NCBI GenBank assembly: GCA_025453525.1
Contig: JALOQD010000007.1
Coordinates: 1 to 36,696 of the forward strand
DNA length: 36,696 nucleotides
Direction of reading: 5' to 3'
Source of the DNA: Myxococcota bacterium
Lineage (GTDB): Bacteria > Myxococcota_A > Polyangia > JAAYKL01
In this document: one piece after another, positions 8,038 to 17,183 of the stretch
Position numbering within the stretch: the first letter of the stretch is position 1
Layout of the letters: each line of letters begins with the position of its first letter
Notes under the pieces: generated by a model
Seen by the model: only the letters and a program-made list of their open reading frames with translations
What the model was told of the DNA's origin: nothing
Databases searched by the model: none
Translations under genes and position numbers: made by a program

Positions 8038-10005
8038 TTACGGAAGCTTCCAGTGCTCGGTAAAAAAGCCGCTCTCCACCTCTGGATTGCGGCCGAGCAC
8101 CTGGGTCGACAGCCGCGCTTGCATCCTCTTGTCCCAAACGACGTAATCGGCCAGATAGATGGGCAAGTACCCGCCTTTGACGACCGCCTCGGCGGACAGG
8201 CCGGCTTGGACGATGAGGTACTTGCTCGGCATGAGGGGGTTGGGACAGATGAATCGCGCGCCCACCTCGGGCTCGGTGAGCTGGCGATCGCGCAGGCCGA
8301 GGTGCTTCTCGCCCACGATGATGGGGAGCTGTGCGCCGATTTTGGCCAGAACGGAATTGTTCTTGGCGTTGCCGTAAAGGACCACGACGCGCTCCCGCAT
8401 CATCGATTCGGTCAGGGCCGTGTCTGGGATCACGGGGTGGCGAATTTGGGTATACTCCGGCGCTGGAATCCAACCCCTGCCTCCGAGCGTCGCGGCCTTG
8501 CGCAGGGCATCGGTGTCGGTGGCGACCTGGGTTCCATACACATGCACCTGGGGTTCGTAGTCCGCGTCGCCCAGAGGTCCGCTCAGACGGGGACTCTTGC
8601 GCATGCCGAGCTCTGTCTTGGTCTTCTGTGCGCTGTGGTCGAGCAAGCGCATGGGCGCCTGCGGTGCGTCCCGAGTCATGGCGAGCTGGCCCTGCCACGC
8701 TTTGGCGCCTGTCGAAAGGGACTGACCGTCGATCTCGATCTTTGCGGCCGTCGCCGTGGGCATTTCGTCGAGGAACAACGTGACCTGTCGCACATTGGCG
8801 GTGGTGAGCCGCACAGCGCCGTCTTTCGCCACAGTGCCCGTGAGTCGACCGACCAACGTGTGGTCGAAGCGATCGTCGATCTGCGCCCAGAACTGGCGTC
8901 CCGCCCTCTCGTTGGCCGTGACGATCCGCACCTCGGCCGGTCGGCTGCGGCGCGCGAAGTTGCGGGTGTACTCGACGATTTTCGATTGGCGCCACAGCAC
9001 GTGGGTCAAGTCGTGGCCCAGGTGTGGGATCTCTCGGTACCTGTGGGGAATGGAGAGTTGCTTCAAGCGATCGCGCAGGACCCGAGCTTGCGAAACGTCG
9101 AATCCCGAGTCCTTTAAGCCGTGCAGAAACTCGAGATGCGTGTTGAACGCGTTTTCCGCGAAGGTGAGAGCCGATTCGTTGCGCAGCACTGTCCGCTCCG
9201 CGGGCCGCAACGCATTGATGTTGACGTTGTGGGTCTCCCACTGGGTGATGCCGGCCATGGGCAGCACCGCCGAGAACCGCCAGGCATGCTGGAGCCCGAC
9301 TTTGTACGAAGCGATCGCGCCGTTGGACAACCCGTTGAGGACGATTTTGTTGTCATCAACGGCGTAGTTGCGCTGCACGTCGGCGATCACGTCGAAGATG
9401 TCCCGCTCCGAAGCCCAGCGCCACCGTCCCTGGCACATGCCCTGGGGCGCGACGATGATCGCTTCGTCCTGGTCGAACTTCGGCGAAAAGGAGGTGCGGT
9501 GATTGGCGAAGTAGTCCTTTTCAGCGACGTTGTTACCCAGGATCAAGGCCATCCAGAGGTTGTAGTTGGACTGACCGCCGTGCAAAGACACGATGAGCGG
9601 CCAGGTCCGATCCGGCGTGTACGATTTGGGCACGTAGATGGCGTAAAACTGTGGCCGCAACGAGAGGACCGAGCGGTAGCCCCGCCAGAAGAAGCCGCGC
9701 TTGGCAGCCAGCGCGTCCTTGCCGTTCTCGGCAGCGGACAAGAGGCCCCGAGCCTCTCGCCGGATCCTTTCCGCATAGGCAGTCTCTCGAAACGCCCGCG
9801 CCTCTGCGTCGGCGAGCAACGCCTCGATGGTGGTGGAAAGTCCAGGGGAGAACCGGTCTCGCTCCGTCGCAAGGTTGGACAGGCGCTTCCAATCGCCGCC
9901 GTCCTTCGCGGAGATCGGCATCGGTGAGCACAACGCAAACACCAGAAACAGCGCCATCGCATTGGCGAAACAGCCGAAAACGAATGGACCTCGCGACACC
10001 CTCAT
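8038..10005 (-). CDS. Secreted alpha/beta-hydrolase (esterase/peptidase-like)
   Basis: 655 residues. An N-terminal signal peptide (hydrophobic core AMALFLVFALC, likely cleavage after ISAKD) predicts export. The domain at about residues 110-345 is an alpha/beta-hydrolase: a strand with IVSLHGG (oxyanion-hole type HG), the nucleophile elbow NGLSNGA with Ser227 (G-x-S-x-G), and a late HLGHDLTH with a candidate catalytic His near 331. This layout is like feruloyl-esterase/PHB-depolymerase or secreted peptidase hydrolases; the substrate cannot be told. The C-terminal 300 residues form a second region with beta-rich stretches and no recognised family. GTG at 10008 and ATG at 10005 are both possible starts. 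A gene-free stretch of about 215 bases lies upstream, with a TTGACT (minus strand, 10078-10083) that could be a -35 box. Confidence 0.8.
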   Translation of the reverse strand: MRVSRGPFVFGCFANAMALFLVFALCSPMPISAKDGGDWKRLSNLATERDRFSPGLSTTIEALLADAEARAFRETAYAERIRREARGLLSAAENGKDALAAKRGFFWRGYRSVLSLRPQFYAIYVPKSYTPDRTWPLIVSLHGGQSNYNLWMALILGNNVAEKDYFANHRTSFSPKFDQDEAIIVAPQGMCQGRWRWASERDIFDVIADVQRNYAVDDNKIVLNGLSNGAIASYKVGLQHAWRFSAVLPMAGITQWETHNVNINALRPAERTVLRNESALTFAENAFNTHLEFLHGLKDSGFDVSQARVLRDRLKQLSIPHRYREIPHLGHDLTHVLWRQSKIVEYTRNFARRSRPAEVRIVTANERAGRQFWAQIDDRFDHTLVGRLTGTVAKDGAVRLTTANVRQVTLFLDEMPTATAAKIEIDGQSLSTGAKAWQGQLAMTRDAPQAPMRLLDHSAQKTKTELGMRKSPRLSGPLGDADYEPQVHVYGTQVATDTDALRKAATLGGRGWIPAPEYTQIRHPVIPDTALTESMMRERVVVLYGNAKNNSVLAKIGAQLPIIVGEKHLGLRDRQLTEPEVGARFICPNPLMPSKYLIVQAGLSAEAVVKGGYLPIYLADYVVWDKRMQARLSTQVLGRNPEVESGFFTEHWKLP

Positions 10006-10223
10006 CACCTGTCGGCGCTTCCCGAAACACTTGGGGGGCCGCCGCCTTGGGAAGCTTTAACGCCCCGATGCTCTGCAAGTCAACAACTAGTTGGCATCCC
10101 GAAAGTCCCGTTTTCGGCATCCTTCTCCAAGTCTGCGGAACTCGGACATCGATTTAGCCAACTCAAACAGTCCTCGCCTTTCCGAAGGACGCCGGAAAAC
10201 TCCCATTTCGGGATGGACACTAA

Positions 10224-11009
10224 CTAGAATGAAACAGCTTCCACGACGCCGCCGGATATGGAAACGAGCTCGCCCTGGTCTGTTTGCACCCGAAGCCTCC
10301 CTTCCGAATCGAGGCCTGCGGTGAATCCCTCGACTTCGCCCACGCGCACCCGACGGCCAGGCGGCTCGGCCCAGGCAGTCCAACGTGCGACGAGCGCTTC
10401 CATGGGCTTTGCGCAGAAAAAAGCGAGCTGCGCTTCCAAGCCCGCGACGAAGGCCGCGGCCACCTCTTCGACACCCAAGGGCGCCTCGAGGTGATCGGTC
10501 ATGGATGTGGCCGTGGGGGCATGCTGCTCATCGAAGCTCGCAGGGCGCAAATTGAGTCCCAGGCCGACGATGGCCATGGAGCGCTGCGGGAGAAGCTCAC
10601 ACAAGATGCCGCCGAGCTTTTTACCAGAGACCAACACGTCGTTGGGCCATTTGAGCCGGAGACGCTCTCCCAGAGAAGGAGCGAGCTCTATCAAGGCATC
10701 TGCGGCCGCGAGGCCCGCGACGAGCGGCAATCGCGGCACCGAGTCGGAAAGCGGCGCTCGAAGGGGGATGGCGACGGAGAGGTAGAGATTGCCAGCGATG
10801 TTCGATTGCCAGGAGCGACCGAGGCGCCCTCTGCCTTCGAGCTGGGTATCGGCGACCACGACGGTCCCTTCTGCATTGCCCGTGGCGATGCGCCGCCTCA
10901 GCTCGGACGAGGTCGAATCGACGGTGCAGAGCGCGACGGTCTCGCGGTCGACGCGTCCGCAGCGGCGAGCGAGTAAAGACAGGAAGAGCTCGGAGTCGAA
11001 GCCAGGCAT
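10224..11009 (-). CDS. birA: Biotin--[acetyl-CoA-carboxylase] ligase, class I
   Basis: 261 residues. It activates biotin with ATP to biotinyl-AMP and transfers it to a Lys of biotin carrier proteins such as AccB. The ATP/biotin loop GRGRLGRSW is at residues 59-67 and KWPNDVLVSGKKLGGIL starts at residue 120, containing the KWPND motif and the catalytic Lys region. A small C-terminal SH3-like domain follows (GRRVRVGEVEGFTAGLD). There is no N-terminal helix-turn-helix, so this is the mono-functional class that does not repress biotin genes. It is the last gene of the minus-strand operon, 10 bases after nadC. No clear Shine-Dalgarno precedes the ATG, so translation may depend on coupling. Confidence 0.93.
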   Translation of the reverse strand: MPGFDSELFLSLLARRCGRVDRETVALCTVDSTSSELRRRIATGNAEGTVVVADTQLEGRGRLGRSWQSNIAGNLYLSVAIPLRAPLSDSVPRLPLVAGLAAADALIELAPSLGERLRLKWPNDVLVSGKKLGGILCELLPQRSMAIVGLGLNLRPASFDEQHAPTATSMTDHLEAPLGVEEVAAAFVAGLEAQLAFFCAKPMEALVARWTAWAEPPGRRVRVGEVEGFTAGLDSEGRLRVQTDQGELVSISGGVVEAVSF

Positions 11010-11019
11010 CGCTTTTTCG

Positions 11020-11859
11020 TCACGCGCCTTGGATGAGGAGAGACAGATCCGCCGCCCGTACCGAGTGGGTCAGGGCGCCGACGCTGATGGCGTCCACGCC
11101 GGCCTCGGCCAAGACACCCACATTTTCGAGGGTGATGCCACCCGAGGCCTCGATGAACGCCCGCCCTGCGGCCAGGGTCACGCACGCCTCTACTTCGCCT
11201 TTGCTCATGTTGTCGAGCAGGACGGCCTCGGCGCCAGCGGCGAGGGCCAGCTCGAGCTCCTGCCGGCTTTGCACCTCGATTTCGATGCGCAGGGGATGGG
11301 GCGCGCCAGCTCGCGCCGCTGCCACGGCCGCCGCGATCGAACCGGCAGAGGCGATGTGGTTTTCTTTGATGAGCACGCCCCCGCTCAGATCTGCCCGGTG
11401 GTTGAACCCGCCGCCGTCGAGCACCGCGCGCCGTTCGAGGTAGCGCAGCCCTGGTGTGGTCTTGCGGGTGTCCGTGATCCGGGTCTTCGAGTGTTTGGGC
11501 AGCGCCGCCACGTAGTTCGCGGTTGTGGTGGCGATACCGCACAGGCGCTGGAGAAAGTTCAGCGCCACGCGTTCGGCCATGAGAATGGAGGCGGTGGAGC
11601 CCGCCACCTTGGCGACCACCTCGCCACGGCGGATGGACGCCCCACAGGCGGCGAGCTCTTGCACTTCGAGTGACCCGTCCACGCGCCGCATCACCGCGGC
11701 AAACACATCCAGTCCCGAGAGTACGAGCTCCTGCTTGGCCACGACCCGGGCCTCGGTCTGCGCTGCGCGGGGAACGGTCAGCCGGCAGGTCACGTCCCCG
11801 CGGCCCAGGTCTTCCTCGAGGGCCAAATCGATGACTGTGAGCACGGTGGGTGGCAACAT
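11020..11859 (-). CDS. nadC: Nicotinate-nucleotide diphosphorylase (quinolinate phosphoribosyltransferase)
   Basis: 279 residues, normal family length. It makes nicotinate mononucleotide from quinolinate and PRPP in de novo NAD synthesis. Family motifs visible: EEDLGRGDVTC (15-25), DTRKTTPGLR (130-139), IKENHI (164-169), AVLLDNM, and the closing phosphate-binding SGGI and SVGALTHS. The ATG at 11859 is chosen because GAGGAG (11866-11870 region) precedes it; the open frame extends upstream but only as a shadow of the protease gene. nadA and nadB are not in the window. It sits between the CPBP protease and birA in one operon, joining two cofactor genes. Confidence 0.95.
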   Translation of the reverse strand: MLPPTVLTVIDLALEEDLGRGDVTCRLTVPRAAQTEARVVAKQELVLSGLDVFAAVMRRVDGSLEVQELAACGASIRRGEVVAKVAGSTASILMAERVALNFLQRLCGIATTTANYVAALPKHSKTRITDTRKTTPGLRYLERRAVLDGGGFNHRADLSGGVLIKENHIASAGSIAAAVAAARAGAPHPLRIEIEVQSRQELELALAAGAEAVLLDNMSKGEVEACVTLAAGRAFIEASGGITLENVGVLAEAGVDAISVGALTHSVRAADLSLLIQGA

Positions 11860-11876
11860 GGGCAGCTCCTCACTCG

Positions 11877-12641
11877 TTATGCGCCAAGGCCGAGGCCGGC
11901 GCGAAAGACTTCCATGAAGGCATTGCTCGCGGCGTGTAAAATGGTCGGACCCACGAGGGATCCTGTGCGCGCCCGCAGCCAGCCAAAGGCGAGGGCTGGG
12001 AAAAACACCAAGAGGCGCGCTGGCTCCATGTCGATGAGGTAATGACCGAGGGCAAAAGCCAGGGCCTGCAAGAGCAGCGCCGGACCCACCTGCGCCCCGA
12101 GCACACGCACTCGGCGGGGCAGCGCATCGTCGAGGCGACCCATCAGGTAGCCGCGGTAGAACACCTCCTCGGGCAGGGCCACGACGAGCAAGGTGTCGAG
12201 AAGCGCGAAGGGGTAGCCCATGGGCCAGCGCCAAGAGAAGTCGAGGGACGAAAGGCCCCACAGCTGCGGAAAGAAGGCGAGTCCAGCCACGATGGGGGGA
12301 AACAAGGCGAGGCACAAGCCGAGCGCCCAAAGCGCGTCGCGCACAGGGTGGTCGTGGGTGAACCCATACCGCCCATAGGGACGGCCTGCGCGATCGAGAA
12401 CCAGCACCGGCAGTGCGATGAAGACGAGCGCCGCGAGCGCTGGCGCTGCGCCCAGCATCCCGAAGTGATTGCCCAGCCGGACCACGGCGACAATGAGGCC
12501 GAGCTGCACCGCGAACACGAGCGCTGCTTCGCGCAGCAAGCTCCGGGGAGACAAGAGGGCAGCCTGAATGTGGGGAACCTCACTCATGGGCGAGTAGAGA
12601 CAATCGACGCAGGCTCTGCCTTGAACGGACCACGCCTTCAC
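11877..12641 (-). CDS. CPBP-family intramembrane glutamic protease
   Basis: 254 residues with about seven hydrophobic segments. The three CPBP/Rce1 (ABI) motifs are present: EEVFYR at residues 158-163 (catalytic Glu pair and Arg), FALGH ending in His200, and HAASN at 236-240. Such proteases include CAAX-prenyl endopeptidases, bacteriocin self-immunity proteins and, in Myxococcota, the myxosortases that process MYXO-CTERM surface proteins; which applies here is open. The start is ambiguous: GTG at 12641 overlaps the ROK kinase stop by four bases with GGAG just upstream, while ATG at 12587 (MSEVPHIQ) has no ribosome binding site. I prefer the GTG. Confidence 0.88.
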   Translation of the reverse strand: MKAWSVQGRACVDCLYSPMSEVPHIQAALLSPRSLLREAALVFAVQLGLIVAVVRLGNHFGMLGAAPALAALVFIALPVLVLDRAGRPYGRYGFTHDHPVRDALWALGLCLALFPPIVAGLAFFPQLWGLSSLDFSWRWPMGYPFALLDTLLVVALPEEVFYRGYLMGRLDDALPRRVRVLGAQVGPALLLQALAFALGHYLIDMEPARLLVFFPALAFGWLRARTGSLVGPTILHAASNAFMEVFRAGLGLGA

Positions 12642-13546
12642 TTCTCCGGCGCTGTTAATAGCGCGGCGCCAAAGACCCCGGCCGAGTCTCCGAGCTCATG
12701 GCGGACGATGGGGGTGAGCAACTCGTCGCTGAACACGTAGCGCTCCACCTCTGCGCGTCCTTCGGTGTAGAGCAGGTCGATCTGGGACAGGCCGCCGCCG
12801 AGCACCACGATGTCGGGGTCGAGGGTGTTGATGAGGTTGGCGAGCGCCCGGCCAAAGTGCTCGAGCAGGCAGTCGAGGGCGGCTCGAGCTGCGGGATCGG
12901 TGCTGGCGCGAGCGAGGATCTCGGGCATCTTGCGCTTGCTGCCGCTCAACTTCTCGTAGTGTCGCTCTACCCAGGGGCCGGCGAGGTAGGTCTCGACGCA
13001 GCCGGGTTGGCCGCAGTAGCAGATGCGCTCTGAATCTGGACGCAGCACCGCGTGGCCCCATTCCCCTGCGATGGACTGGGGGCCTTCTCGCACAAGCCCA
13101 TCGACGACGATCCCGCCGCCGGTGCCTGTGCCCATGATCACGCCGAACACGAGCCCGTGGCCGCGACCTGCTCCCATGACCGCCTCGGCCAAGGCAAAGC
13201 AGTTGGCGTCATTGGCAAAGAGGATGGATTGACCCAGGCGCTCTTGCACGGCCTGGCGGAACGGGGTGCCATTGAGACACACGGTATTGGAGTTTTTGAC
13301 CAGGCCGGCCCGTGTGACACTGCCGGGCATTCCCACGCCCACGGGATAAGGCCGTGCGACGCCGGCCTTTTGCCCCAGCTCGTCGATGAACTGCGCCAGG
13401 CGCGCGACGAGATGCTCGTAGCCGCCCTCGACCTCGGTGGGAATGCGCCGCCGCAAGGCGATTCGCGGTTCGTTCCGTGCGCCTTCGAGGACGATGCCTT
13501 CGATCTTGGTGCCGCCGAAGTCGATGCCGATGCGCGGACGTTCCAC
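12638..13546 (-). CDS. ROK-family sugar kinase, glucokinase-like
   Basis: 302 residues. ROK kinases phosphorylate glucose, fructose or amino sugars with ATP. The phosphate-binding DFGGTK is at residues 9-14, the catalytic Asp at D113 (FANDANC), MGTGTGGGIV provides the second ATP loop, and the ROK zinc site is complete: H165 followed by C176, C178 and C183 in CYCGQPGC, then VETYLAG. This fits a glucokinase or fructokinase, but the substrate cannot be fixed from motifs. Translation starts at GTG 13546 with AGGAG (13554-13558) seven bases upstream. It is embedded in the operon between the zinc-ribbon protein and the CPBP protease. Confidence 0.92.
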   Translation of the reverse strand: MERPRIGIDFGGTKIEGIVLEGARNEPRIALRRRIPTEVEGGYEHLVARLAQFIDELGQKAGVARPYPVGVGMPGSVTRAGLVKNSNTVCLNGTPFRQAVQERLGQSILFANDANCFALAEAVMGAGRGHGLVFGVIMGTGTGGGIVVDGLVREGPQSIAGEWGHAVLRPDSERICYCGQPGCVETYLAGPWVERHYEKLSGSKRKMPEILARASTDPAARAALDCLLEHFGRALANLINTLDPDIVVLGGGLSQIDLLYTEGRAEVERYVFSDELLTPIVRHELGDSAGVFGAALLTAPEK

Positions 13547-13549
13547 GGT

Positions 13550-14038
13550 CTATCTCCTGCGGCGGGCGTCGCCCCGGCACAGGTAGCAGCCGACCGGAAC
13601 GCCGTTGGGATCGCACTGGATGTTGTAGCGATGGACCTCCACCCGGCACGTTGGACAGATGAGCGTGTCGGAAGAAGAGGGCTCGGGCAGAGTGTCCTCT
13701 GCGTCCTGCGCCGGCTCTTCGAGGGCGTCGCGAAAGACCGGGACCTGCGATCGAATCGCGTACACCTTGAGGCTTTCGCCGCGAATTCTCTGGTGACTGC
13801 GCAGGCCGTTGAGCTTTCCGAGCACTCGCTTCTGGATCTCTGCCAAGCAGGGGAACTTCAGGCAGTGACCGACCCGCTCACCAGCCACCCAGTCCTTGGC
13901 GCCTACTGGACACAACTCGAGTGTGAGATCATCGGGGTTGGCCTCGGTGTGCTCGCGCAGCGCATCCCGCAGAGACTGCTCGGTGCGCACGCCCACGAGC
14001 AATTCGATGGGCTTTAGTTGGTTTCCAATGTTCGTCAT
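13550..14038 (-). CDS. Hypothetical protein with C-terminal zinc ribbon
   Basis: 162 residues, no family recognised. The N-terminal part (about residues 1-115) is mixed alpha/beta with LELCPVG and KFPCLAEIQKRVLGK; the linker at 116-128 is acidic (EEPAQDAEDTLPEPSS). The C terminus carries two Cys pairs, CPTC and CYLC, about 20 residues apart, typical of a small zinc ribbon. It ends three bases before the GTG of the ROK kinase and begins eleven bases after the glycosyltransferase stop, so it is cotranscribed. No clear ribosome binding site is seen before the ATG at 14038. Confidence 0.7.
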   Translation of the reverse strand: MTNIGNQLKPIELLVGVRTEQSLRDALREHTEANPDDLTLELCPVGAKDWVAGERVGHCLKFPCLAEIQKRVLGKLNGLRSHQRIRGESLKVYAIRSQVPVFRDALEEPAQDAEDTLPEPSSSDTLICPTCRVEVHRYNIQCDPNGVPVGCYLCRGDARRRR

Positions 14039-14049
14039 AGATGGTTCAA

Positions 14050-15120
14050 TTAATTAGCCGATACGCGGCGTCGGCTGCAAGCCATTTGTAGAACGCGCTC
14101 GAGCAAAGAGATTTCATCGTCTAGCCGAAAGCGGCTCACATGCGCCCGGCCCGCGTCGATCCATTTGCGCCGCTGCTTGGTATCGTCCAGTGTCACGATG
14201 GCCTGGGTCCACGATGTCACATCGGTGAAGTCGTCCACCAAGATGCCTCCCTTGCCCACGGATTCGGCGAGCCCGCCGGTTCGCGAGGCGATGACCGGGA
14301 TGCCGCAGTACATGGCTTCCAGCACGATGCGGCCGAAGGGCTCCTGCCACTGGGATGGCACGATCACCGTGCGAGTCATGCCGTAGATTGTCGCAACGTC
14401 TGGCGATGAACGCGCATGCACGAGATTTCCCGAACGATACAAGGCGATGCCGCGCGCCTCTGGGTCGAGGAAGCCCTCTACGAAGAGAAACGGCCGGTCG
14501 GGAAATACCCGCGTGACCAAGGTGTGTGCGATCTCCAGGCCCTTGTGCGGCGCGGGATTGAAGAAAGTGATGTACGGTCCGCCTTCTTCCTCGGTGTGGA
14601 ACGAGCGCCAGTCCGGGACCGGGTACACGACGTGACACTCGCACTCCCACCGCTCGCTGATCACGCCGGCCATGAAGTGGCTATTGGTCACGACGGCGCT
14701 GAGGTGTTGACGGGCCTTTTCGAACATGGGCAGAGTCGCGGTGAGCTCGTGCACGTAAAGAACCACGGGCGCTCCTGCGCGGGCGATGTGCTCCACCATG
14801 TCTTGCACATCATCGGCCGTGGCAGAGGGCTCCGGGCATGAGGTCAGAACCACATCGGGTCGAAAGTCCAAGAGCGTTGCGTCGAGAGAATCGAGGAAGT
14901 TGCCGTTCACGAGCGACACGGGCACGCCGTCCACGACATAGGAGCGGCCCGAAAGGCGAGAGCTCGTGCCTGGCGGGCAGATGCCGTGCACGCGCAGGTC
15001 GAAGCCGCGCTCGCGCAGGCATCTTGCGAATTCATGATTGGCCAGATCCGCACCGCTCACGTAGGTCGGGTACCACCAGCGGTGCTGAGCGACGAGGATC
15101 TTGAGCTTCGAGCCGCTCAT
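14050..15120 (-). CDS. Glycosyltransferase, GT4-like
   Basis: 356 residues. The fold is a GT-B retaining glycosyltransferase: an N-terminal Rossmann domain starting KILVAQHRWWYPTYVSGAD, a second domain from FFNPAPHKGLEIA (about 186-198), and the sugar-nucleotide motif EPFGRIVLEA at 260-269 followed by IPVIASRTGGLAES. The E-x7-E pair of family 4 is present (E260 and E268). Donor and acceptor are unknown. The ATG at 15120 overlaps the stop of the upstream gene by four bases; the open frame continues upstream only as a shadow. No polysaccharide cluster surrounds it, so its presence in a metabolic operon is unexplained. Confidence 0.9.
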   Translation of the reverse strand: MSGSKLKILVAQHRWWYPTYVSGADLANHEFARCLRERGFDLRVHGICPPGTSSRLSGRSYVVDGVPVSLVNGNFLDSLDATLLDFRPDVVLTSCPEPSATADDVQDMVEHIARAGAPVVLYVHELTATLPMFEKARQHLSAVVTNSHFMAGVISERWECECHVVYPVPDWRSFHTEEEGGPYITFFNPAPHKGLEIAHTLVTRVFPDRPFLFVEGFLDPEARGIALYRSGNLVHARSSPDVATIYGMTRTVIVPSQWQEPFGRIVLEAMYCGIPVIASRTGGLAESVGKGGILVDDFTDVTSWTQAIVTLDDTKQRRKWIDAGRAHVSRFRLDDEISLLERVLQMACSRRRVSAN

Positions 15121-17009
15121 GCCGTGGGTCTTTCTCGCAGCAGCGCCCTGGCAGAGTCGAGCACGGAGGTGGCCAAAGACATGCGCCCCATGGGCGCGGC
15201 GATCTGCAGACCATCGACCCGGGGGAGGATGCGCGCGACGATCTCTTGAGCGATGCGCCGACCCTCCTCGAGCTCTTGCCCACTGTCGCGGGCTGCGGCC
15301 ATGCGCTCGAGCAGAACGCTCGGCATGGACACGCCCGGCACCTCGTTCGCTAGAAACTCGGCGCTGCGGAGGCTCTGAAGGGGCCACACGCCGGCGATGA
15401 CGGGACGCTCCACCCCTTTGGGGATCTTGTCGAGAAAGCGCATGAGTTGTTCTGCGTCGAATATGGGCTGGGTGATAATCGCATGGGCGCCGGCGTCGAC
15501 TTTGTATTGGAGCCGCTCGAGCTCGCGCTTCTCGTTGATGGCCGTTGGGTTGAGCCCGACGAGCACGAAGTACCCGGTGGGCTTGCCGATGTTTTTGCCT
15601 CCCAGATCCGTACCGTTGTTGAGCCGGGTGATCATGTTGGTCAGCCCGATGGCGTCCACGTCGAACACCGCCGTGGCCTGGGGATAGTCGCCGAGAATCG
15701 GAGGATCGCCGGTGATGATGAGCAAGTTGCGCAGGCCCAGGGCATAGGCGCCCAGCAGATCGGATTGCATGCCCAGGAGGTTTCGATCTCTGCACGCGTA
15801 GTGCATGATGGTCTCAATGCCCACCTCGCGCTCGATGGCGACCGCCATGGGCAGTGGGCCCATGCGCGCCATGGCCCGAGGACCGTCGGGGATGTTCACC
15901 GCGTCGAAGCCGGCCTGCTTTGCCGCAGCAGCAGCGCGCAGTACCTTTGCCAGGTCGTATCCATGGGGGGGCGCGATTTCCACCGAGCACACGAAGCGGC
16001 GCGCTTCGATCTTTGCGGCCAGGGCCGAGCGCTGCGGCAGGGGCACCACGTCTGCAGATACTTCGGGCCGGGGCGGCGGCGAAGATTTGCGCGCGACTTT
16101 CAATGAGCGTGCCTCGCCGCTTTGTTGGCGCACGCTCTCGGCGATCTTGCGGATGTGCTCTGGCGTCGTGCCACAGCAGCCCCCCACGAGGAACGCGCCG
16201 GCTTGCACGAACCGCCGGGCGTAGTTCGCCATGTAGTCGGGCGTTGTGACGTAAATGGTTCTGCCGTCGACCGCAGTGGGCCGGCCGGCGTTGGGCATCA
16301 CGCACAGGGGCTTGCTCGTCACCTCCCGAAGGCGTTCGAGGGCTTCGAGCATGGGTCTCGGCCCCACCGAGCAGTTGAGCCCCACGACGTCGGCCCCTGC
16401 CTCTTCGATCTGCGGACCGAACACCTCGGGCTCTGCGCCGTACAGCGACTGGCCGTTGACGTCCACGGTCATCGAGCCGATGACCGGCAGGTCGAGCCCG
16501 CGCTTCGCAGCCACCTGTTGAGCCGCCCGTATGGCCTGCTCCAGCTCTGTCACATCGGAGAAGGTCTCGCACACGATGAGGTCCACGCCTCCCTCGACGA
16601 GGGCATCGATCTGCTCGGCAAACGCTTCTTGCGCTTCTTCGAGGGCCGTGGGTCCCCAGGGTTCGACCCGCAAACCGAGCGGGCCCACCGAGCCAGCGAC
16701 GATCCCGTGGGGCGAAGCCGCGGCTCTCCCGATCTGCGCGCCGCGCACATTGATCTCATGGACCTGATGGGCCAGGTTGAACGCAGCGAGCTTGTAGCGG
16801 TTCGCGCCAAAGGTGTTGGTCTCGATGACCATGGCGCCGGCCTCCAAGTAGGCTTTGTGGATCTGCTCCACCAGCTCGGCGCCAGTGAGATTCAACTCGT
16901 CGAAGCAGCGGTTGATGAAGATCCCGTGCTCGAACAACACCGTGCCCATGGCGCCGTCGAACACGATGAGCGCTTTTTCATCGAGTAATCTTCGAAATGG
17001 ATTGATCAT
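15117..17009 (-). CDS. Bifunctional homocysteine S-methyltransferase / methylenetetrahydrofolate reductase (YitJ-like)
   Basis: 630 residues in two domains. Residues 1-300 are a zinc-dependent homocysteine methyltransferase (MetH N-terminal type) with FDGAMGT at 18-23 and zinc ligands C213 (GLNCSVGP), C278 and C279 (GGCCGTTPEH). Residues about 331-605 are a methylenetetrahydrofolate reductase domain, VCSVEIAPPHG with E344, LIITGDPP and ITQPIFD, the last keeping the substrate-binding Gln. The arrangement is that of Bacillus YitJ. The cobalamin domains of full MetH are absent, so the methyl acceptor system may require another protein. The start MINPFRRLLDEK fits the family, but no Shine-Dalgarno is visible. 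It is first in the operon running down to birA. Confidence 0.92.
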   Translation of the reverse strand: MINPFRRLLDEKALIVFDGAMGTVLFEHGIFINRCFDELNLTGAELVEQIHKAYLEAGAMVIETNTFGANRYKLAAFNLAHQVHEINVRGAQIGRAAASPHGIVAGSVGPLGLRVEPWGPTALEEAQEAFAEQIDALVEGGVDLIVCETFSDVTELEQAIRAAQQVAAKRGLDLPVIGSMTVDVNGQSLYGAEPEVFGPQIEEAGADVVGLNCSVGPRPMLEALERLREVTSKPLCVMPNAGRPTAVDGRTIYVTTPDYMANYARRFVQAGAFLVGGCCGTTPEHIRKIAESVRQQSGEARSLKVARKSSPPPRPEVSADVVPLPQRSALAAKIEARRFVCSVEIAPPHGYDLAKVLRAAAAAKQAGFDAVNIPDGPRAMARMGPLPMAVAIEREVGIETIMHYACRDRNLLGMQSDLLGAYALGLRNLLIITGDPPILGDYPQATAVFDVDAIGLTNMITRLNNGTDLGGKNIGKPTGYFVLVGLNPTAINEKRELERLQYKVDAGAHAIITQPIFDAEQLMRFLDKIPKGVERPVIAGVWPLQSLRSAEFLANEVPGVSMPSVLLERMAAARDSGQELEEGRRIAQEIVARILPRVDGLQIAAPMGRMSLATSVLDSARALLRERPTA

Positions 17010-17049
17010 GAGCAGGCAGCTTAGCACACGCGGATGAAAAGGTGACAAG

Positions 17050-17077
17050 TGGACGTTGTTGAAGATTTCTGTACAAT
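17050..17077 (+). promoter_or_regulatory. Candidate sigma70 promoter of the V-ATPase operon
   Basis: TGGACG (17050-17055) and TACAAT (17072-17077) with a 16-base spacer. The -10 matches consensus in five of six positions and the -35 in four. Transcription would start near 17084, giving a leader of about 100 bases before the atpE start at 17184. Found by eye. Confidence 0.35.
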
Positions 17078-17183
17078 GTCGCGAGTCTGTTTGTTGAAGG
17101 GTTCGAAGCCTCGAGTCTGACGTGGCGATGACAAACACGAGCGGCGGGCAACGGCCCACTGCCTAGGAAGGACCAGAGGAACG

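Noticed and set aside
10099-10117. Hairpin CCGAAA/TTTCGG downstream of birA as terminator
   Set aside because: Six-pair stem without a following T run on either strand; it is also over 100 bases past the birA stop.
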